Assembly: GCA_011634665.1 (NCBI GenBank)
Contig: WAEK01000002.1
Coordinates: 1,886,001-1,950,000 of the forward strand
Direction of reading: 5' to 3'
DNA: 64,000 nt
From: Mortierella sp. BCC40632
Lineage: Eukaryota > Mortierellomycota > Mortierellomycetes > Mortierellales > Mortierellaceae
Position numbers and translations under genes: made by a program. The notes beneath the pieces are model-generated. The model had not been told where the DNA came from, did not search any database, and was given only the letters and a program-made list of their open reading frames with translations. Of this stretch, positions 26,810-39,621 are shown piece after piece; position 1 is the stretch's first letter; the number at the start of each line of letters is the position of its first letter.

Positions 26810-29121
26810 GAGATTGGAATTCGTAGAATCAGTAGAGTGTGCCTTGCAGGCGGACGCCAGTATCGAGAACAGCAGTTATATCTGAGCCTGGATCAGAACC
26901 CCCTCCCCCTGTTCATGCAGAGATGAGCGGCCAAGGATAGCGACGGCCATGTCGGGTATACAGAAAGTCTGTGCGAAAAGAGCGTTGAGACAGTGACCTG
27001 TGGCCCCTATTACTAGTGAAACGCTAACTGGACGACGCCATGGTCATTGGCGGGTTGTTCTTCGCAGGGTGTGAACATACTCTTTTGTCACTTTCTAGTT
27101 TCTACCAAATTACACGGTCTTTGCCCAAAGGATTGGTTAAGGGGTGGAAGGGGCGCAGGCAAAGGCTTTTGCAGCCATTGGATTACCATAAACCGAGAAT
27201 GAGCGGATGGTTACCGGGGATTGTCTCTGGGCCAGGAGTCAAAGGGGCCTGCCCGCTGCAGATGCAATGATCTTGTCACGGCTCGCAGCCAAAATGCAGC
27301 AGCCGAGATTCATGCCTCCACAAGGAAGAAGCCGCCTCGCCGATACGCTTGTCGACCCATTCTTAGTCAACTAGGTCCGTCCAAGCGGAGCATTTGCGGC
27401 AGTAATGGGGTGGCTCCCCATGAGGCGGGACGCCAGTCTTGCGGTCAGGTCATCTGGGGAATCTTTGAGAGTCTCGAGGGCCCGTCTTTTAATCCATATT
27501 CCCACTCACTCCGACTGTGTGCGGCCATCTGCACATCTCTTTTGTGCAAAGGAGAGAGAGAGAGAGAAAGAGAGATCTTGGACGATCGCTCTTTGGTCTT
27601 GGTTGCTAGCAGCGCGGCATCTCCTCTCTTGAAAGGGTTCAGATGGCCAAGAAGGTGTCTTTTTGCCCCAGCTTGCTGCAGGATAGGGAAATGAATATTA
27701 GCGTTTGGTTGTCGGACGCCCACTCTTACCGATTGGCCACATCCGGAGCAGGTCCGAGTAAAAAGTACCTGTGGAATGCATAGACAAGGCTGCATCTACG
27801 CCTGCCTGTCGCTGCAGGCCATTTCAAACATGCATGCACGGTACTCGCGCGGATGTGGGCCACTCATCTCTCTGGGTTCACTGCTATTCGCCTGCCGGGA
27901 TGCTCGCGTGCCGCATGGTTGCTCTTTCGTTGTGACCAGAGAGGAAGACAGAGAAAATCAGCAAGGTTTGCCGTTTGTTTATGTGGTTGTTTGTGGTTGC
28001 AGGCGACAAGTGCGGCCATCTTCATTTCCGTCGCGCTCGGTGCTTGTGGGGACAAGAGCCACGGCTGGCGATGGCGGTGGGCCCTGACCCAACACTCGAT
28101 GGAGGCGGATGCATTCTCATGCGGATCTCTCGCGGCCGCGCTGGACTGCCCCTATATCTTTGTCCCAATCCCTGCCCTTTCTTTAGTGCCGCCCCTACAT
28201 TGACCCTCTTGGGTGATATAAATACACGGTCAACATTCGGAATCGCTCAGTTGCCACCTTTTGCTCCTTGCTTTTTTGAGGACCTTGGACTTCTTTCTCT
28301 CTTTCTTTCTTTTCTCTTTTCTCCTTCTTCTCTTTCTTTCTCTCTCTGTGACAATTTCGCTTCCCTCTTACCCTCATCATCCACGCCTTCAACCACTTGT
28401 TTCCCCACCATTTCTCCTCCCCCCACGCCCTTTTCTTCTTCCTCTTCCTCCCTCCTCCCTCCTCCCAAGTCCATTTCTTCTTTGCCTTGCTTGCTCTTGG
28501 TCTGTGTTACTGCTCTGTTGGCGGTCCACAGCATCGATTCGATTGCCACATTGGATCAGTCGCCCGTCATTAGTAGTGAGGCCACGCTTCTTGTCTGGAA
28601 GAAGGAAACACCGAGCTGCTCCTCCCCCCGGGCCTCCTTGTAAGGCACTGTTACTGTGCTGGTTGCTTATTGTAGGGACGTTACCCCGCAGAGAAAGGAA
28701 ACGCGACAGGCGGACGACCTTTTTCACAAACATATAAAGAGTCCTTCAAGGTTGTGGGGGCTGACCCCTTTCTTTCTTTTTCAGTCCAAAAGGGTCTTTT
28801 TCCACTTTTCTCTCTTTCTCTCTCTCTCTCTCTCTTTTTCCTCTGTCTCTTTTTTCCTCCACCCCATTCGTACCTAGCCTATCCTCACTTTGTTTTGCCG
28901 CTGCGTGATTGCTCGGCTTTTTTTTTCCACTTTCCCCACTCTTTTGGTCTTTGTTACCTTTATCCGAGTCGAGTCGGCAGATCCGTCTTTGGCACACAAA
29001 AGGCTCACTTTGTTCTCGCCCCTTCTCCATCCTGCTTGTCTGTTTCCATCCACAAGGAGACGCTCCTCGAAAAAAAAGGAGAGCTGTTGAAAGAAAAAAA
29101 GAAAGTCTCGACCTAAACACA
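26087..29121. other. Intergenic and long 5' region of the OXR1-like gene
   Basis: 3 kb with no convincing gene. The first 2 kb have GA runs at about 26784-26812 and 27555-27575 and short frames without resemblance to known proteins. From about 28280 the + strand is strongly pyrimidine-rich, which in this window marks promoters and leaders of + genes. A TATA-like box lies at 28217. Confidence 0.5.
28217..28224 (+). promoter_or_regulatory. TATA box candidate (tataaata)
   Basis: A perfect tataaata about 900 nt upstream of the OXR1-like start and just before the long CT-rich segment. If used, the transcript would have a long leader, possibly with its own intron. Confidence 0.35.
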
Positions 29122-31869
29122 ATGCATACCCAGTTCTCCCCTGGCTCCCCAATGCGGCAGCTCCACGATTTTCTCCATGCACCACTGCGATCTGACCCTG
29201 GCCAGTCCTCGGCTCGGCGGAGGCCCTTCTCTCTACCCACATCGAGGACCACGGTCCCGCGGGTTTTGACCGCCTTGACAGCGGACTCGTCTACTCCGAC
29301 CCTGCGTCCGGCACTCCTGGCTAGAGCCCATGCAACTACGCCAACGAGTACTGAGATCACCATGGCAGCTGCAATGTCAGATGTAGGCAGTATTCACGCA
29401 GGTGTAGGTGGACAAGAGCGAGCTCAAGACTTGGAACGGTCACTAGTGCGTCGACTGTTTGCCAAGGATGTGGACGGGCCAAGCTCAAAATCCGAGAGCG
29501 TCTCGGCACATGGTAAGGTTATGACATCTCCGCCTGCGCGACCAATCGCCGCAAAGTCGACGACCGCACCGGACGGCGACGGTCCCTCCGCCAGGCGCCT
29601 CCGGTCGATCCTGCCACCAGGATCGGCCCGATTTCAGTCTCTCTCCTCGACAACGAAGACTAACAGTGATACTTCTCCATCTTTGCCTTCTTCTTCTTCT
29701 TCTTTCCTCTTCTTCTTCATCCTCGTCCACCGTTGTTTCTCCGCCATCAACTGACTCGTCGCCCCTGCCCCTGTCCCTGCCCCTGTCCCTACCCCTAGTC
29801 CCACACCAGCCCTTGTCTTCACCCTTATCCACATCTTCTTCCTCGTCATCGTCATCATTGGCCTCGGATTTGTCTCCAAGTGCTCTATCACGCTCATCGT
29901 CCGTTTCATCCTCCTCCTCCTCAACGCCGCTGCCAACCTGTCCAGGCACGGCCTCGTCCAGCGTGGAGTGCCTTCCCGCATGTCTGTCGACCTCTGTGCG
30001 CCATCAGCAGACCACCACGCCTCTTTGCGACCTCGACCTCAGCCTCGACCACGATCTCGGCCTCGTGGTCATCTCGTCGTCGCCTCCTTCGTTTCTTGAG
30101 CCTGTCTGTTCATCTGTTTGTGTCTGCAGTCCACCCTCACATCTTACCTGCACCAACGTCTGTACCAACGTCTGCACCAACGTTTGCACCAACACTTGTT
30201 CCAGCACCGGTACTAGCAGCACTGCCAGAAGTAGCATCGCTAGTAGCAGCACTAGTAACAGCAAGAGCAGCAAAAACAGTTGTAGCACCAACAGTAACAA
30301 CAGTAGTAGCAATAGCAGCAACAATATTACCTACAGACGACCTTGTCCACCGCACGGCCCACACGCCCGACATAACAGCTGCCCCTGCCTGGGGACTCCA
30401 GCCACGCCTCCACATCCACACGAGCACCATCATCGGTCGCGTTCAACAGCATCGTTGCTGACGGGTGTCCAGCCTATTTCTGTGCGGATCCCAACGACCG
30501 TTGCTCTCAACACTTCGCCTGTCGAGTGTCAGTCCTGCTCGTATTTCCCTGCCCCAGCCCGTCGATTTCCATCTCTCCCTTTCCGCCGATTGGGTCGTAG
30601 CGCTAATCTCACCCGCGCCTGTTCGCTCTCTTCCTTGCCAGACTGCCCGGCAACTTCAGGCGAGTACCGAGCGCCAGACTACTTGACTGCCTTCTTTGCG
30701 CACGCGCCCCAACATCCGACTACCGCGACCACATCCCGGCCCCGCCTGCGCCACACACACACTTTCGGCCCACGGGACTCTGCTTCTGCCACGTCTGCAG
30801 CCGCAGCCGCAGCCTCCTCTTCTCCACCCTTGTCCTCCACTGTTGCAGCCTCCCCCAGGACTGCGTCTGCTTCTTCTACGCGACCGCTCAGGTTTCGGTC
30901 ATTGGTTCATTCTTCCTCTTCTTCCTCCTCCTCTTCTTTCTCTTCTTCTTCCTCTTCTTCTCCTGCGCCTTTGTCATTGCCATCACCATCACCATTACTT
31001 TCGACATCAACATCAACATCAACATCGTCATCAACTATTCCGTCTGCTGGATCCTCTCTTCTGAAGCGCTCGTCTTACCCTTCATCCAACTCAAACTCAT
31101 CCCATTCACCACGTCCCATTGCCTCCTCCTCAAGTCTTGGTCGACACCACACTCGCCACAAGACCTCACCGCCTTCACTCTACCAACCCATCATGATCCC
31201 ACGCAAGACCAAGCAAACGCTCTCGCTTGTAACCACAGAGCAACCTCGCCACGGAGGCCCAGCTCGGTCGACCCAGACCACAGTCCCTACAGGCAACTGG
31301 GGTGAAGGTCCAGCCCGATCCGCTGCTACTCCTGCAGAGCTGTCGGCCACCTCGCCGAGCCAGGACCCATGGATGTTTGTCTCTGAATCTGGATCTGGAT
31401 CGGCCACTGCCACCATGTCCTTCTTTTCCACACCCAGCACTGACCTTGCTGCGGCTGCTGCTCATCTACAGACGAGTAACGGTAGCAACAACAATATCGA
31501 CTCTGCACGAACACCGATTGTGACTCGAGAGGAACAAGTCAACAAGTTGCCGCCACTCCAACTCGTAGACCGGTATGACGACTCGGACCCGGTGCTGGAC
31601 ATTGATATTGCATCGCAGGTAACGATATCATTTTTTCTTACTTTCTTTTGTGTTGTGCATGAGTTTTCCCACCTGTCCTTCTCCATTCTCTCTTTCTTTC
31701 TCTCTCCACTTTTTCTTTTCTTTTTTTCTTTGTTTCTCCCGCTTGTTTGGAATGAGCGGGCACTATTCTGCACCTCCCAAATAGACACGGAAAAGCTAAC
31801 CCCGACGCATACCCATACCTTCTCTGTTCCCCTCTCTCCCGTCGATCCATTCACACTCACACGCATTCG

Positions 31870-31937
<68 letters not shown>

Positions 31938-33305
31938 TACACCTTTTACACACCTCCACGCATACACATTTCCCTCACGTACATGTCTTTTAGATTCGAC
32001 TTGAGCTACCACGGCGACTCCGGAATGCAACCAAGTGGTCCCTGGTGTACTCGTCGGACCAGCACGGTATCAGCATGTCAACACTCTTCCATCGGTGTAA
32101 AGGCAAAGGGGCCGATGATCCTTGCTATCAAGGACTCGACTGACGCGGTAGGGTGACTTTTTCTCTCCCCTTTGGGGCACATGACTCGGCCTGCTGCCTT
32201 TTCTTCATGACCTGACAAGTCATCCATGGATTATTTTACTGGACTCCTTCACATGTACCGTACACACTGCCTAACTCTTTTCTTTTTTCCCTTTTAGGTT
32301 TTTGGTGCCTACTTGAACGAAGAGCTCAAGACAAATCTTTCGTACTATGGCACAGGCGAATGGTAAGAGGAAAAAAAAAAGTCTCCTTGTTTTTTTGTCC
32401 GTGTTTATTCTTTGCTGCACATGGACTCTAACAAATGCTCTTTCTCTCTCCACACTAGCTTCCTATGGAACGTGACAACCTTGGTACCAAGCCCACAGCC
32501 ACCAGCCTCGCCTGCATTCCTCCCTACCACCTTGGCTTCGCCCTCACCTTTCCAACTCTCCAACTCTAGCACCCCGACTCTGACCTCGACCGCCAGTACC
32601 CCTGTCAATGCTTCCCAAGGTTCACTCTCACCTCCACCTTCGCGTCGTTCAGAGTTACACCAAGCCATGAGTGATCGGATGACGCTTCACCCTGCCCCGC
32701 GGTCGCCTTCTCCATTCTCGATCTCACCCCGTCAACCAGTACCTCAACTAGGCGTGCGGCAACCAGCCCGTGACAGGTCTGTTTCGCCCATGAGCTCTCC
32801 CACCCTGCACCCCGCCACCTCGACCTCATCTGCGAATGGTACCCCATTGTTGGGACCTGTAGGATCTGGATCGGGTGCCACAGCGCCTGGCAGTAGCGGA
32901 ACCAAGGGTTCAAGGAGGAAAAAGCGACAAAAGGTTGTCCAGTTCTGGAAATGGACGGGCATGAATGACTATATGATCTTGTCGGAAGCAGGATTTATTG
33001 GATTGGGGGGAGGCAAGGGCAAGTTTGGATTATGGATTCATTCAGATCTTGAGCGTGGTCATTCTTCTCGGTGTGAAACGTTTGAGAATGAACCGTTGGC
33101 GCTTGCATGTCACCACCCGATCCGAACAGGCGTTACTGCTGCTGTTCCATCGACCACCACCAACACCAACACCAACAACAACAACCATAACACGGAATCG
33201 AATTTGAATACTGGATCGGATAGTCGGAGTAGCAGTCCTAGAGATTCAACGGATAAGGAAGAGTTTTACTGCCAGACCATCGAGATCTGGTCCATGATCC
33301 TATAA
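29122..33305 (+). CDS. OXR1: TLDc-domain protein, OXR1 family, with two apparent +1 frameshifts
   Basis: Family role: TLDc proteins protect against oxidative stress and bind/regulate the V-ATPase. Exons: 29122-31618, 31994-32147, 32298-32362 and 32459-33305. The N-terminal about 830 residues are low-complexity (Ser/Pro/Thr, TNVC repeats). The TLDc domain starts at LPRRLRNATKWSLVYSSDQ and continues FGAYLNEEL, YYGTGECFLWNV. After a disordered insert of about 150 residues it resumes KWTGMNDYMILSEAGFIGLG, FGLWIHSDLERG and ends CQTIEIWSMIL. Two one-base surpluses break the frame: one in a Ser-codon TCT tract near 29701, and one in a run of four G at 32108-32111 inside the TLDc core. Allowing for both, the coding length is an exact multiple of three (1,186 residues). 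For the first break an intron at 29513-29666 (gtaagg...taacag) is an alternative; for the second no intron works. Confidence 0.82.
31872..31935. repeat. (CA)n microsatellite in OXR1-like intron 1
   Basis: About 64 bp of perfect ca dinucleotides inside the 375-bp intron 31619-31993. Confidence 0.95.
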
Positions 33306-33786
33306 TTTGTATAGCTGGACCTGGACAATGACGCGCTCTTTTCTTTTTTTTCTTTTCTTTTCTTCGTCTTCTTTTTTTTCTTTTTCTTCTTTCATAATCA
33401 TCATATGCGTAATGTGTTTCTATAGCTTCAAACACCCCCTCCAACCCCTTTCTTTTTCTTTTTCTTTTTCTTCCTTGTATTGAGTGAGAATAGCTCCTCC
33501 CCACCCCCAATCCCAAAAGAATACATCATACCGCATGCATCAGTCACTTCCAGCATACACTCCCTTTTTCTCTTTTATTTTTTTTTAAAAAAAAGATACC
33601 GTACTTGTTGCCAAATCCGAGAGAGGGTGAGAGAATCAAGAGAGACCTGCTCTTGTGTCTGGATAGAGAGAGGGAGAGAAAAGGGGTGAGGGAAGGAGAG
33701 AGAACAATAGAGTATAGATCCCCCCTTTTTCGCTCTTTCTCTCTCTCTTCCTCCCCTTTTTTTTTTTGTTTTACCAACTTTGCATT
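33306..33786. other. Convergent 3' region between OXR1-like and Tti2-like genes
   Basis: T- and C-rich low complexity, no gene seen; presumably the 3' ends of both transcripts. Confidence 0.55.
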
Positions 33787-36700
33787 CTATTTTACCTCGT
33801 GGCAATCTGTTCCAAGAAGCGGACCAAATACATTCGAATCAAGTTCCCTCAGCCGCTCAAGATCTTGCATCATCCCTTGGTTGGCTGTTCTATCGGTCTC
33901 TTCGTGGTCTCCTTTGCGCAGGCAAGAGGAGGTCGAAGCACTCAAAGCTGAGGGATTTAGGCAAATCTCAGAGATGGTCCGCATGGACTCGACTAGACTC
34001 TGGTCCAATCTTGATTGGGGCTCAGATAGGTCATGTTGTGTCTTGTCGGATGACCTAAACAAGTCCTTTTCTGGCCCTGACGACGACGATGACGACGAAA
34101 AGAGTCTTGAATTAGCCCAACAGTTGGCGATAGATGCCAAAATTTTGCCACGATATCTTGGGATTCTAGTAAAAGGAAAAAATATTGGTAGTAGGGGGGG
34201 AGGAGGAGGAGGAGGGAAGAGCAAAAAAAAGTTAACACTCTGCAGTTTAGCATCCTGAATAATAGTACCTTTCTTTTCTTTTTCCTCTCTCTCCCCTCTC
34301 CCCCTCCCTAGAGTATCGCTCACGAACCCTATGTTTATCCTTTTTAGCGTTTTTAGCATTTTTTTTTTCCTTACCTTGGGCGAGACGTGATCATGACTGC
34401 ATTCAAGGCCTCGGATGCTCGCCAAGCCAAGTCTAGACTCGCCTTCCGTTCCTGCAGTGGCGTCGAGGGAAGTGGGAAATCCAGAATCTCACAAGTGTAT
34501 TGGACCAAACTAGGCAGATACTTGATCGTCAAGGGCCCTAAACCAAACAGGCCCTCAAAGGAGCATGGCATCATCCCTGGTGTGGATGGCAACATGGAGG
34601 GGGTCTGCTGAGGAGAATCCTCACTGTGGCGGCTTGGATGATGCAGATTGAGTGTTGGCGGTGCGAAGGTCTCCTTTTCCATTTCCTGATCCTCTCCCTC
34701 CTCCACCCCACCAGCGGGGTGATCACGGTTACTGTCTTTGCCATGCGCCTTTGATAGAGTATCGACATTCTCATCGTCTCCTTGACCTACGCCTTCATTG
34801 CCAATGCTGCCGCTACAGCAGCCTGCTGGATCAAGCCTAAGATCTGTCTGAGGCCCCAACTGCTCAATAAGGAATGTCTGGGACAATACTGGTTGAACGA
34901 GGTATCGCATCCATTCCAAGATAAGAGTCTGATACTCTCTCGATGGATTGGCTCGTCTGAGTGAACCAAGCACGCCTTGAAGAAACAATTTCTCGACCGT
35001 CAGAAGAGTTCCGCCCCCACTGGACGTTTTGGTGGTTGTGGATCCCATGGTTGAAAATGTTGATTTATAATCCAGACCACCAACTGGTTGAACAGGACGA
35101 CATTGATCATTGGCCGAGATAGGTTTGTCAGTGGGTTCCGTGTTAACCAGGACCAGTGTCAAGTATGTTCTAAAGGCTGCCCGAACCACTTCTAGTTCCT
35201 CGGCTTCCTGCTCAGCATCATGTGAAGGTGTCGTCTGCATGTCCTGCCCGGGTTTTGAAGAAACTGTAGGGTTGAGGGGTGCAAGCAAAGAAACCATTGG
35301 TCTCGTCAACACCTGGTCAAGTCCTGTTCGTTCAAAAATCTTGATCCAGATCCTAGCGTCTACTGATTTGCTTGTCCTCCTATTCTGACCTAGAGGCGTT
35401 TCTCTGCCTTGACGAGAATGATTGGACGTAGGGTCATAGTACTGGAGGAGAAACTTGCAGAGCAGATTAAGCCCTCGGATTCTGAATCGGTTCTGTAAAG
35501 AGTCAATTAGTGTTAGAATAGGGCTGATCAAGATCATGAATACTTCATGAACTCGACTAAGGTCTTCGATGGTCTGCTGTGCGCACCATTCCACCACTGG
35601 CAGAGCTTCCAGAAAATTGGTATCCCATCGTCGTTGTAAGCTGGCCAAATGAGCGCCGTTGTCATAGTTTTCGTCTGTTGTTGTCCAATGGTCTACCTCA
35701 TCATTCGGTTCGTCTCCTACAGCTGCAATTTGGAATTTTGAGCTATTGCCCTGGTACTTGTTCCTCGTTAGTGAGATTTGCTGCTGCTGCTGTTGTTGTT
35801 GCTGAGTTAACTCTTGGCTTTCAACAGCCTGTATGAGCGGTCGCCTCATCTTTTCCTGATGCTGGGAAACAACTGTCTCTGCTCGCTTGGCCACCTTTTG
35901 GGCCTGAAGATGAGCAAAGCTTGGCCGAAGCTCTTTCTCCAGGATCTGGATCACATGGTCCGAGAAACTACCGGGAATCAGGATTTTGTGGGAAGTCTCG
36001 GCCGCCTTTCCGTCAAGAGACCAAGGTGAGACTGACCATGGGGTAGTCATGTAAAGAGTCTGAAGATTCTCTTGAGCAATTGACGGTGTCTTTGCGCACG
36101 TTACTGGATCAACGGTATTCCAGAGATCCCTCGGGTTGGTAAAAGAGGCACATGCAATGATCATTTGGTGAAGTATATATGTGTTGTCAACCTAAATGAA
36201 GAAAAGATTTTTAGGTGAAAGTCGCATAAGTTTACATGCAGAGGAAATTGATCTTGCTACAAAAATTGTTCCTGGGACTAAACAACATAGCTGACAGCAG
36301 TTACCTGTTGAATCCGGAGGAGGGATCCAATGCACCTCAGTAACGGACCTGCTCTTTTCACAAACGCAAGTCCCAAATTCCTGCTTTGAGCCGAATCTTG
36401 AGAACAAGGTGCAAGAAAAAAAAAGGTTCAACGGGCTGCAAAACTCTATCGTTTAAATCAAATGCTATCGCTCAAGGAACTAAAGAAAGAAAATACCTTG
36501 AAGTGTCTCTATACTCGCAAACACCGTTGGTATTTTGAGTTGGTTACATAACCAAACAGCCAAAGACCAGTTTCTGACAGAGAGCTTTTCAAGTGTTTGA
36601 GTATCCTTTGGATGCTTTTCTTGATCCAGGCATCTCGGTTCCATGTCCTTCAACAGTACCGAGCTAAATTCAATAAAAGAGTCTATCTGCACCGCCCGGC

Positions 36701-37797
36701 GTTAATTTGTTGTCACATTAATATAAAAGAGGTCCAACGTTAGTTTAGTCCGTCATCCAAGAAACAGTTGAACCCACAAGCCGCTCTGTTGTCCTTGCTG
36801 CTGCTAAGCATACCTGACTGGAAGACATTGTAATAGACGAAGATATGTTTCCAAGAGACTGAACAAGTTGCTCATCTGAAAATGCGGTCGTCATGCGCTT
36901 CAGTACTAGGGTTGATCCTTGTGCTTCTGTACACGCGCTGCTCATTATCTGAACGACAGTGTCGACTCGATTTGATCCCCATTCCAATGTTGGTGAGATC
37001 TCAGAGGCCGGTTCTCCATCGGATCGTCGAGTTGGTATATTTGAAAAAGTCAACAGTCCAGACAAAATCTCCATGCTTTCCTTGGGTCCCGAACGCAAAA
37101 GAGATATTCCTGCCAAAATCTAGTTTGAGCAAAGGGAGTCGAAGGAGATTGAAAAGATAAGCATTGCCTGTTTTCCTGTGCTATTAGTGTATCTTCTATT
37201 GTGTGAATATGCAAAGATTATTTCTTTCTTCTTACACGATCCACGAAAGATTCCCTGGTCAATGCTATCCGAAACAATTCGGACTGATCCAGTGCTTTTT
37301 CCAGTTGTTCTTGAAAGGCCTCGCGGACTAATGGCCATTCATCGGATAGACCCTGCAAGATACCTGTCCATGCATTCAACCAGATGTTGTCTTCTTTAGT
37401 GGTCGGCTCGTTGGCAGGCTCCACAGAATCCTAATAGAGAGAAAAAGAATAGGACGCACAAACAAATGTTCTTAGCAAAAAATGCATGTGGCAAAGCAAA
37501 TGTGTGGGGGAGTTGTCCGAGGTCCTCACCAGCTGTTGAACAAGCTCAACAAGGCCGAGAGAGCTTTTTGCACGAACTTCTGGCCGATCTGTGTTCTTTC
37601 TCTCGGACAAGAGTGTGTCTAGGCGCTCTGATAAAGCGAGACAAAAACGAGGACGCGATTGAGAGTGAGAGGAGGATCAGCATTTGGGGTTGGTCTAGGG
37701 AGATGAAAGCAATGACTCGATGGGGCCTCTGAGTCAATTGAGTCAAAGGAGGCAAAGTCGATTATGCTGGGCCATCGGGCGTACCTTGGAGACACAT
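33787..37797 (-). CDS. TTI2: Tti2-like subunit of the TTT (Tel2-Tti1-Tti2) complex
   Basis: The TTT complex helps Hsp90 fold PI3K-like kinases (Tor, ATM/ATR relatives). Eight exons on the minus strand: 37797-37785, 37627-37530, 37430-37236, 37119-36814, 36686-36497, 36396-36305, 36191-34375 and 34165-33787; about 1,029 residues, all junctions in frame. The body is HEAT-like helical repeats. The segment from ISPILTLIDSLQNRFRIRGL through FERTGLDQVL to the terminal SRPRIPRYRGKILASIANCW follows the Tti2 family pattern (a repeat ending in P-R-I-x-R-x-R-x-x-I-L). It is about twice the usual Tti2 length because of acidic/Gln-rich inserts (a run of nine Q, and a 90-residue acidic stretch). The 13-nt first exon is chosen because it supplies an ATG in the right phase. 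Family call is moderate; Tti1 is less likely. Confidence 0.65.
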
Positions 37798-37982
37798 GAT
37801 TAAACTGGTGGCAATCCTTGAGCGTGTTGGAGCAATGATGGAGCAATGGACCAAAAATAAAAGAGAAAGAGAACGCAAGTCTCGATCTGATATAAAAGGA
37901 CGACTGTCCTCCGTTCTTGGACTGTGCCACCACCCGCAGTCGTTTCTCTCACTTTTTCATTCCTTAAGACTCGATCAACATC
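37798..37982. promoter_or_regulatory. Shared divergent promoter of TTI2-like and endonuclease V genes
   Basis: Only 185 bp separate the two start codons. A TATA box tataaaagg at 37891-37899 faces EndoV and sits 84 nt before its ATG. No comparable TATA is seen for the minus-strand gene. Confidence 0.6.
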
Positions 37983-39167
37983 ATGTCGACAGCTCCGTTC
38001 ACCTCCAGTGCTAGCAGCGGAGACCACAACTCAGAGTATAGCATTCCAACAAGACTCCAAAGACAAGAATGGGCAAGGTACAAAGATCATTTTTTTTCTT
38101 TCGAGGCATTTCTTTTCTTGGAGGAAAAGATTGATATGACCAAAGAGACACGCTAGGAGAGAGAGGGCTAACCTTCACATTTGCCCGTTTCACACCCGTG
38201 ACGCGTTTCCCGACCGGCTACACTTCTTGATCGATTAGAGAACAGACAGCTCTGAAAGAAAACCTTTTGGTCCAGGACGACCATCCTGACTGGTCCCTGA
38301 CGCTTAAACCCAATTGTACTAGCTACTATGTAGAAAGCACTCAGGGTATCAAATATGTCGGTGGTGTGGATCTCAGCTTTATTGTTGGCAACAGAGAAGA
38401 CGCCATTGCTTCCCTCATTATCCTGTCCTTCCCAAACCTTGAGGTACTGACCATGTGTAAGCATCTCGTTGGAGTTGGCAAGTTCTCTAGAACCATCAGG
38501 TACTAAAAAAGATCGCTCCCCCCCTCCCCCCTTTTTTTCTCTTGTCTAGGTCGTGTACGAGGATCACGCCAAAGTCAAGTTGACTTTGCCCTATATTGCT
38601 GGCTACCTCGCATTCCGTGAAGTCGGACCTCTCCAAGCCTTGATCCAAAATATGCGTGACAACCGTCCAGAGCTCGAGCCTCAAGTTATTTTTGTCGATG
38701 GCTGTGGAATCTTGCACCCACGTGGGTTTGGTCTCGCTAGCCATCTGGGACTCCTTACTGGTATTCCAACCGTTGGTTGCTCCAAAAACTTTTTGGTCAT
38801 TGATGGGGATGGTGAGGTCCTTGGGTCATCCCCCACTGAGATCAAGGTTCGCTTCAAGGACTACCTTGCAGAGAATGCAGACACTGCAGAAGGAATGATG
38901 TTGCTCGAGGGCACGGTAACGGGCAAGGTCTATGGAGCTGCATTGTCAGCAGCAACAACCAAGGCAAATGTGGGAGCGCAGAATCCGATCTATGTTAGCA
39001 TTGGGCACAAAGTCTCGTTGGAGACGGCAGTGGCTCTAGTGCGGGCATGTTCGCTGTACCGGGTACCGGAGCCAATTCGACAGGCGGATCTGAAGAGCCG
39101 TAAAGAGATCCGCAAGTGGTGCGAGGAACTTGCCAAGACCGAGACCAAGACAGACGGGAGATGGTAG
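37983..39167 (+). CDS. ENDOV: Endonuclease V
   Basis: Cleaves next to inosine in nucleic acids; eukaryotic members act mainly on inosine-containing RNA, bacterial ones in DNA repair. Three exons: 37983-38077, 38239-38443 and 38550-39167, 305 residues. The RNase H-like core is complete: the first catalytic Asp in VGGVDLSF, Glu in LAFREVGP, and the FVDGCGILHPRGFGLASHLG block carrying the next metal-binding Asp. This block is followed by GCSKN and the C-terminal SIGHKVSLETA. The first exon is a short Ser-rich leader without a clear organelle signal. The start ATG is the first after the TATA box at 37891. Confidence 0.95.
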
Positions 39168-39424
39168 CGCGGGAGACATAGAGCCGTCGGAATAGGAAAA
39201 AACATAAAAAAGCACAGTCGAGTGCACGAGACTTTTTTCTTTTCCCTCTTGCAGAGTGAGAGAAATGCGCGTGCACCCCCGCGGGTGTGTGTGGCTCGAG
39301 AGGTGAACAGGGGCGGAGAGAGATTTCTCTGCTTTATTGGCGTCTGATCGCAGTTCATCTCTTTTCTTTCTCTTCATCTTTCATTCTAACCCCTCCCCTC
39401 CCCGTCAAGAACCTTCCTCACATC
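39168..39424. promoter_or_regulatory. Short intergenic/leader between ENDOV and the mitofissin gene
   Basis: 257 bp between stop and next start in the same orientation. It is pyrimidine-rich in its last 70 bases (ctcttttctttctcttc), matching the leaders of other genes here. No TATA seen. Confidence 0.45.
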
Positions 39425-39577
39425 ATGATTGCCCGTCTTGCTCACTACGCCGCTGATGCTGTCCTTGTCTCTGCTGTCCTTGCCGGGATCAAGCGTACCT
39501 CAGTAAGAACTGACATTGGTCCCATTCACCTGCCTACTTGTAGTCTCATCTGATCTACACTGGCACCGTTTCTCTCC

Positions 39578-39621
<44 letters not shown>

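Noticed and set aside
28754..29116. Frames upstream of the OXR1-like ATG
   Set aside because: Pyrimidine-rich leader; the ATG at 29122 has better context (cacaatg) and begins the non-repetitive protein.
29880..30461. Alternative frame in the OXR1-like N-terminus with PTSAPT-like repeats
   Set aside because: Repeats look protein-like in two frames at once; the other frame is continuous over the whole region, so I kept that one, though extra shifts cannot be excluded.
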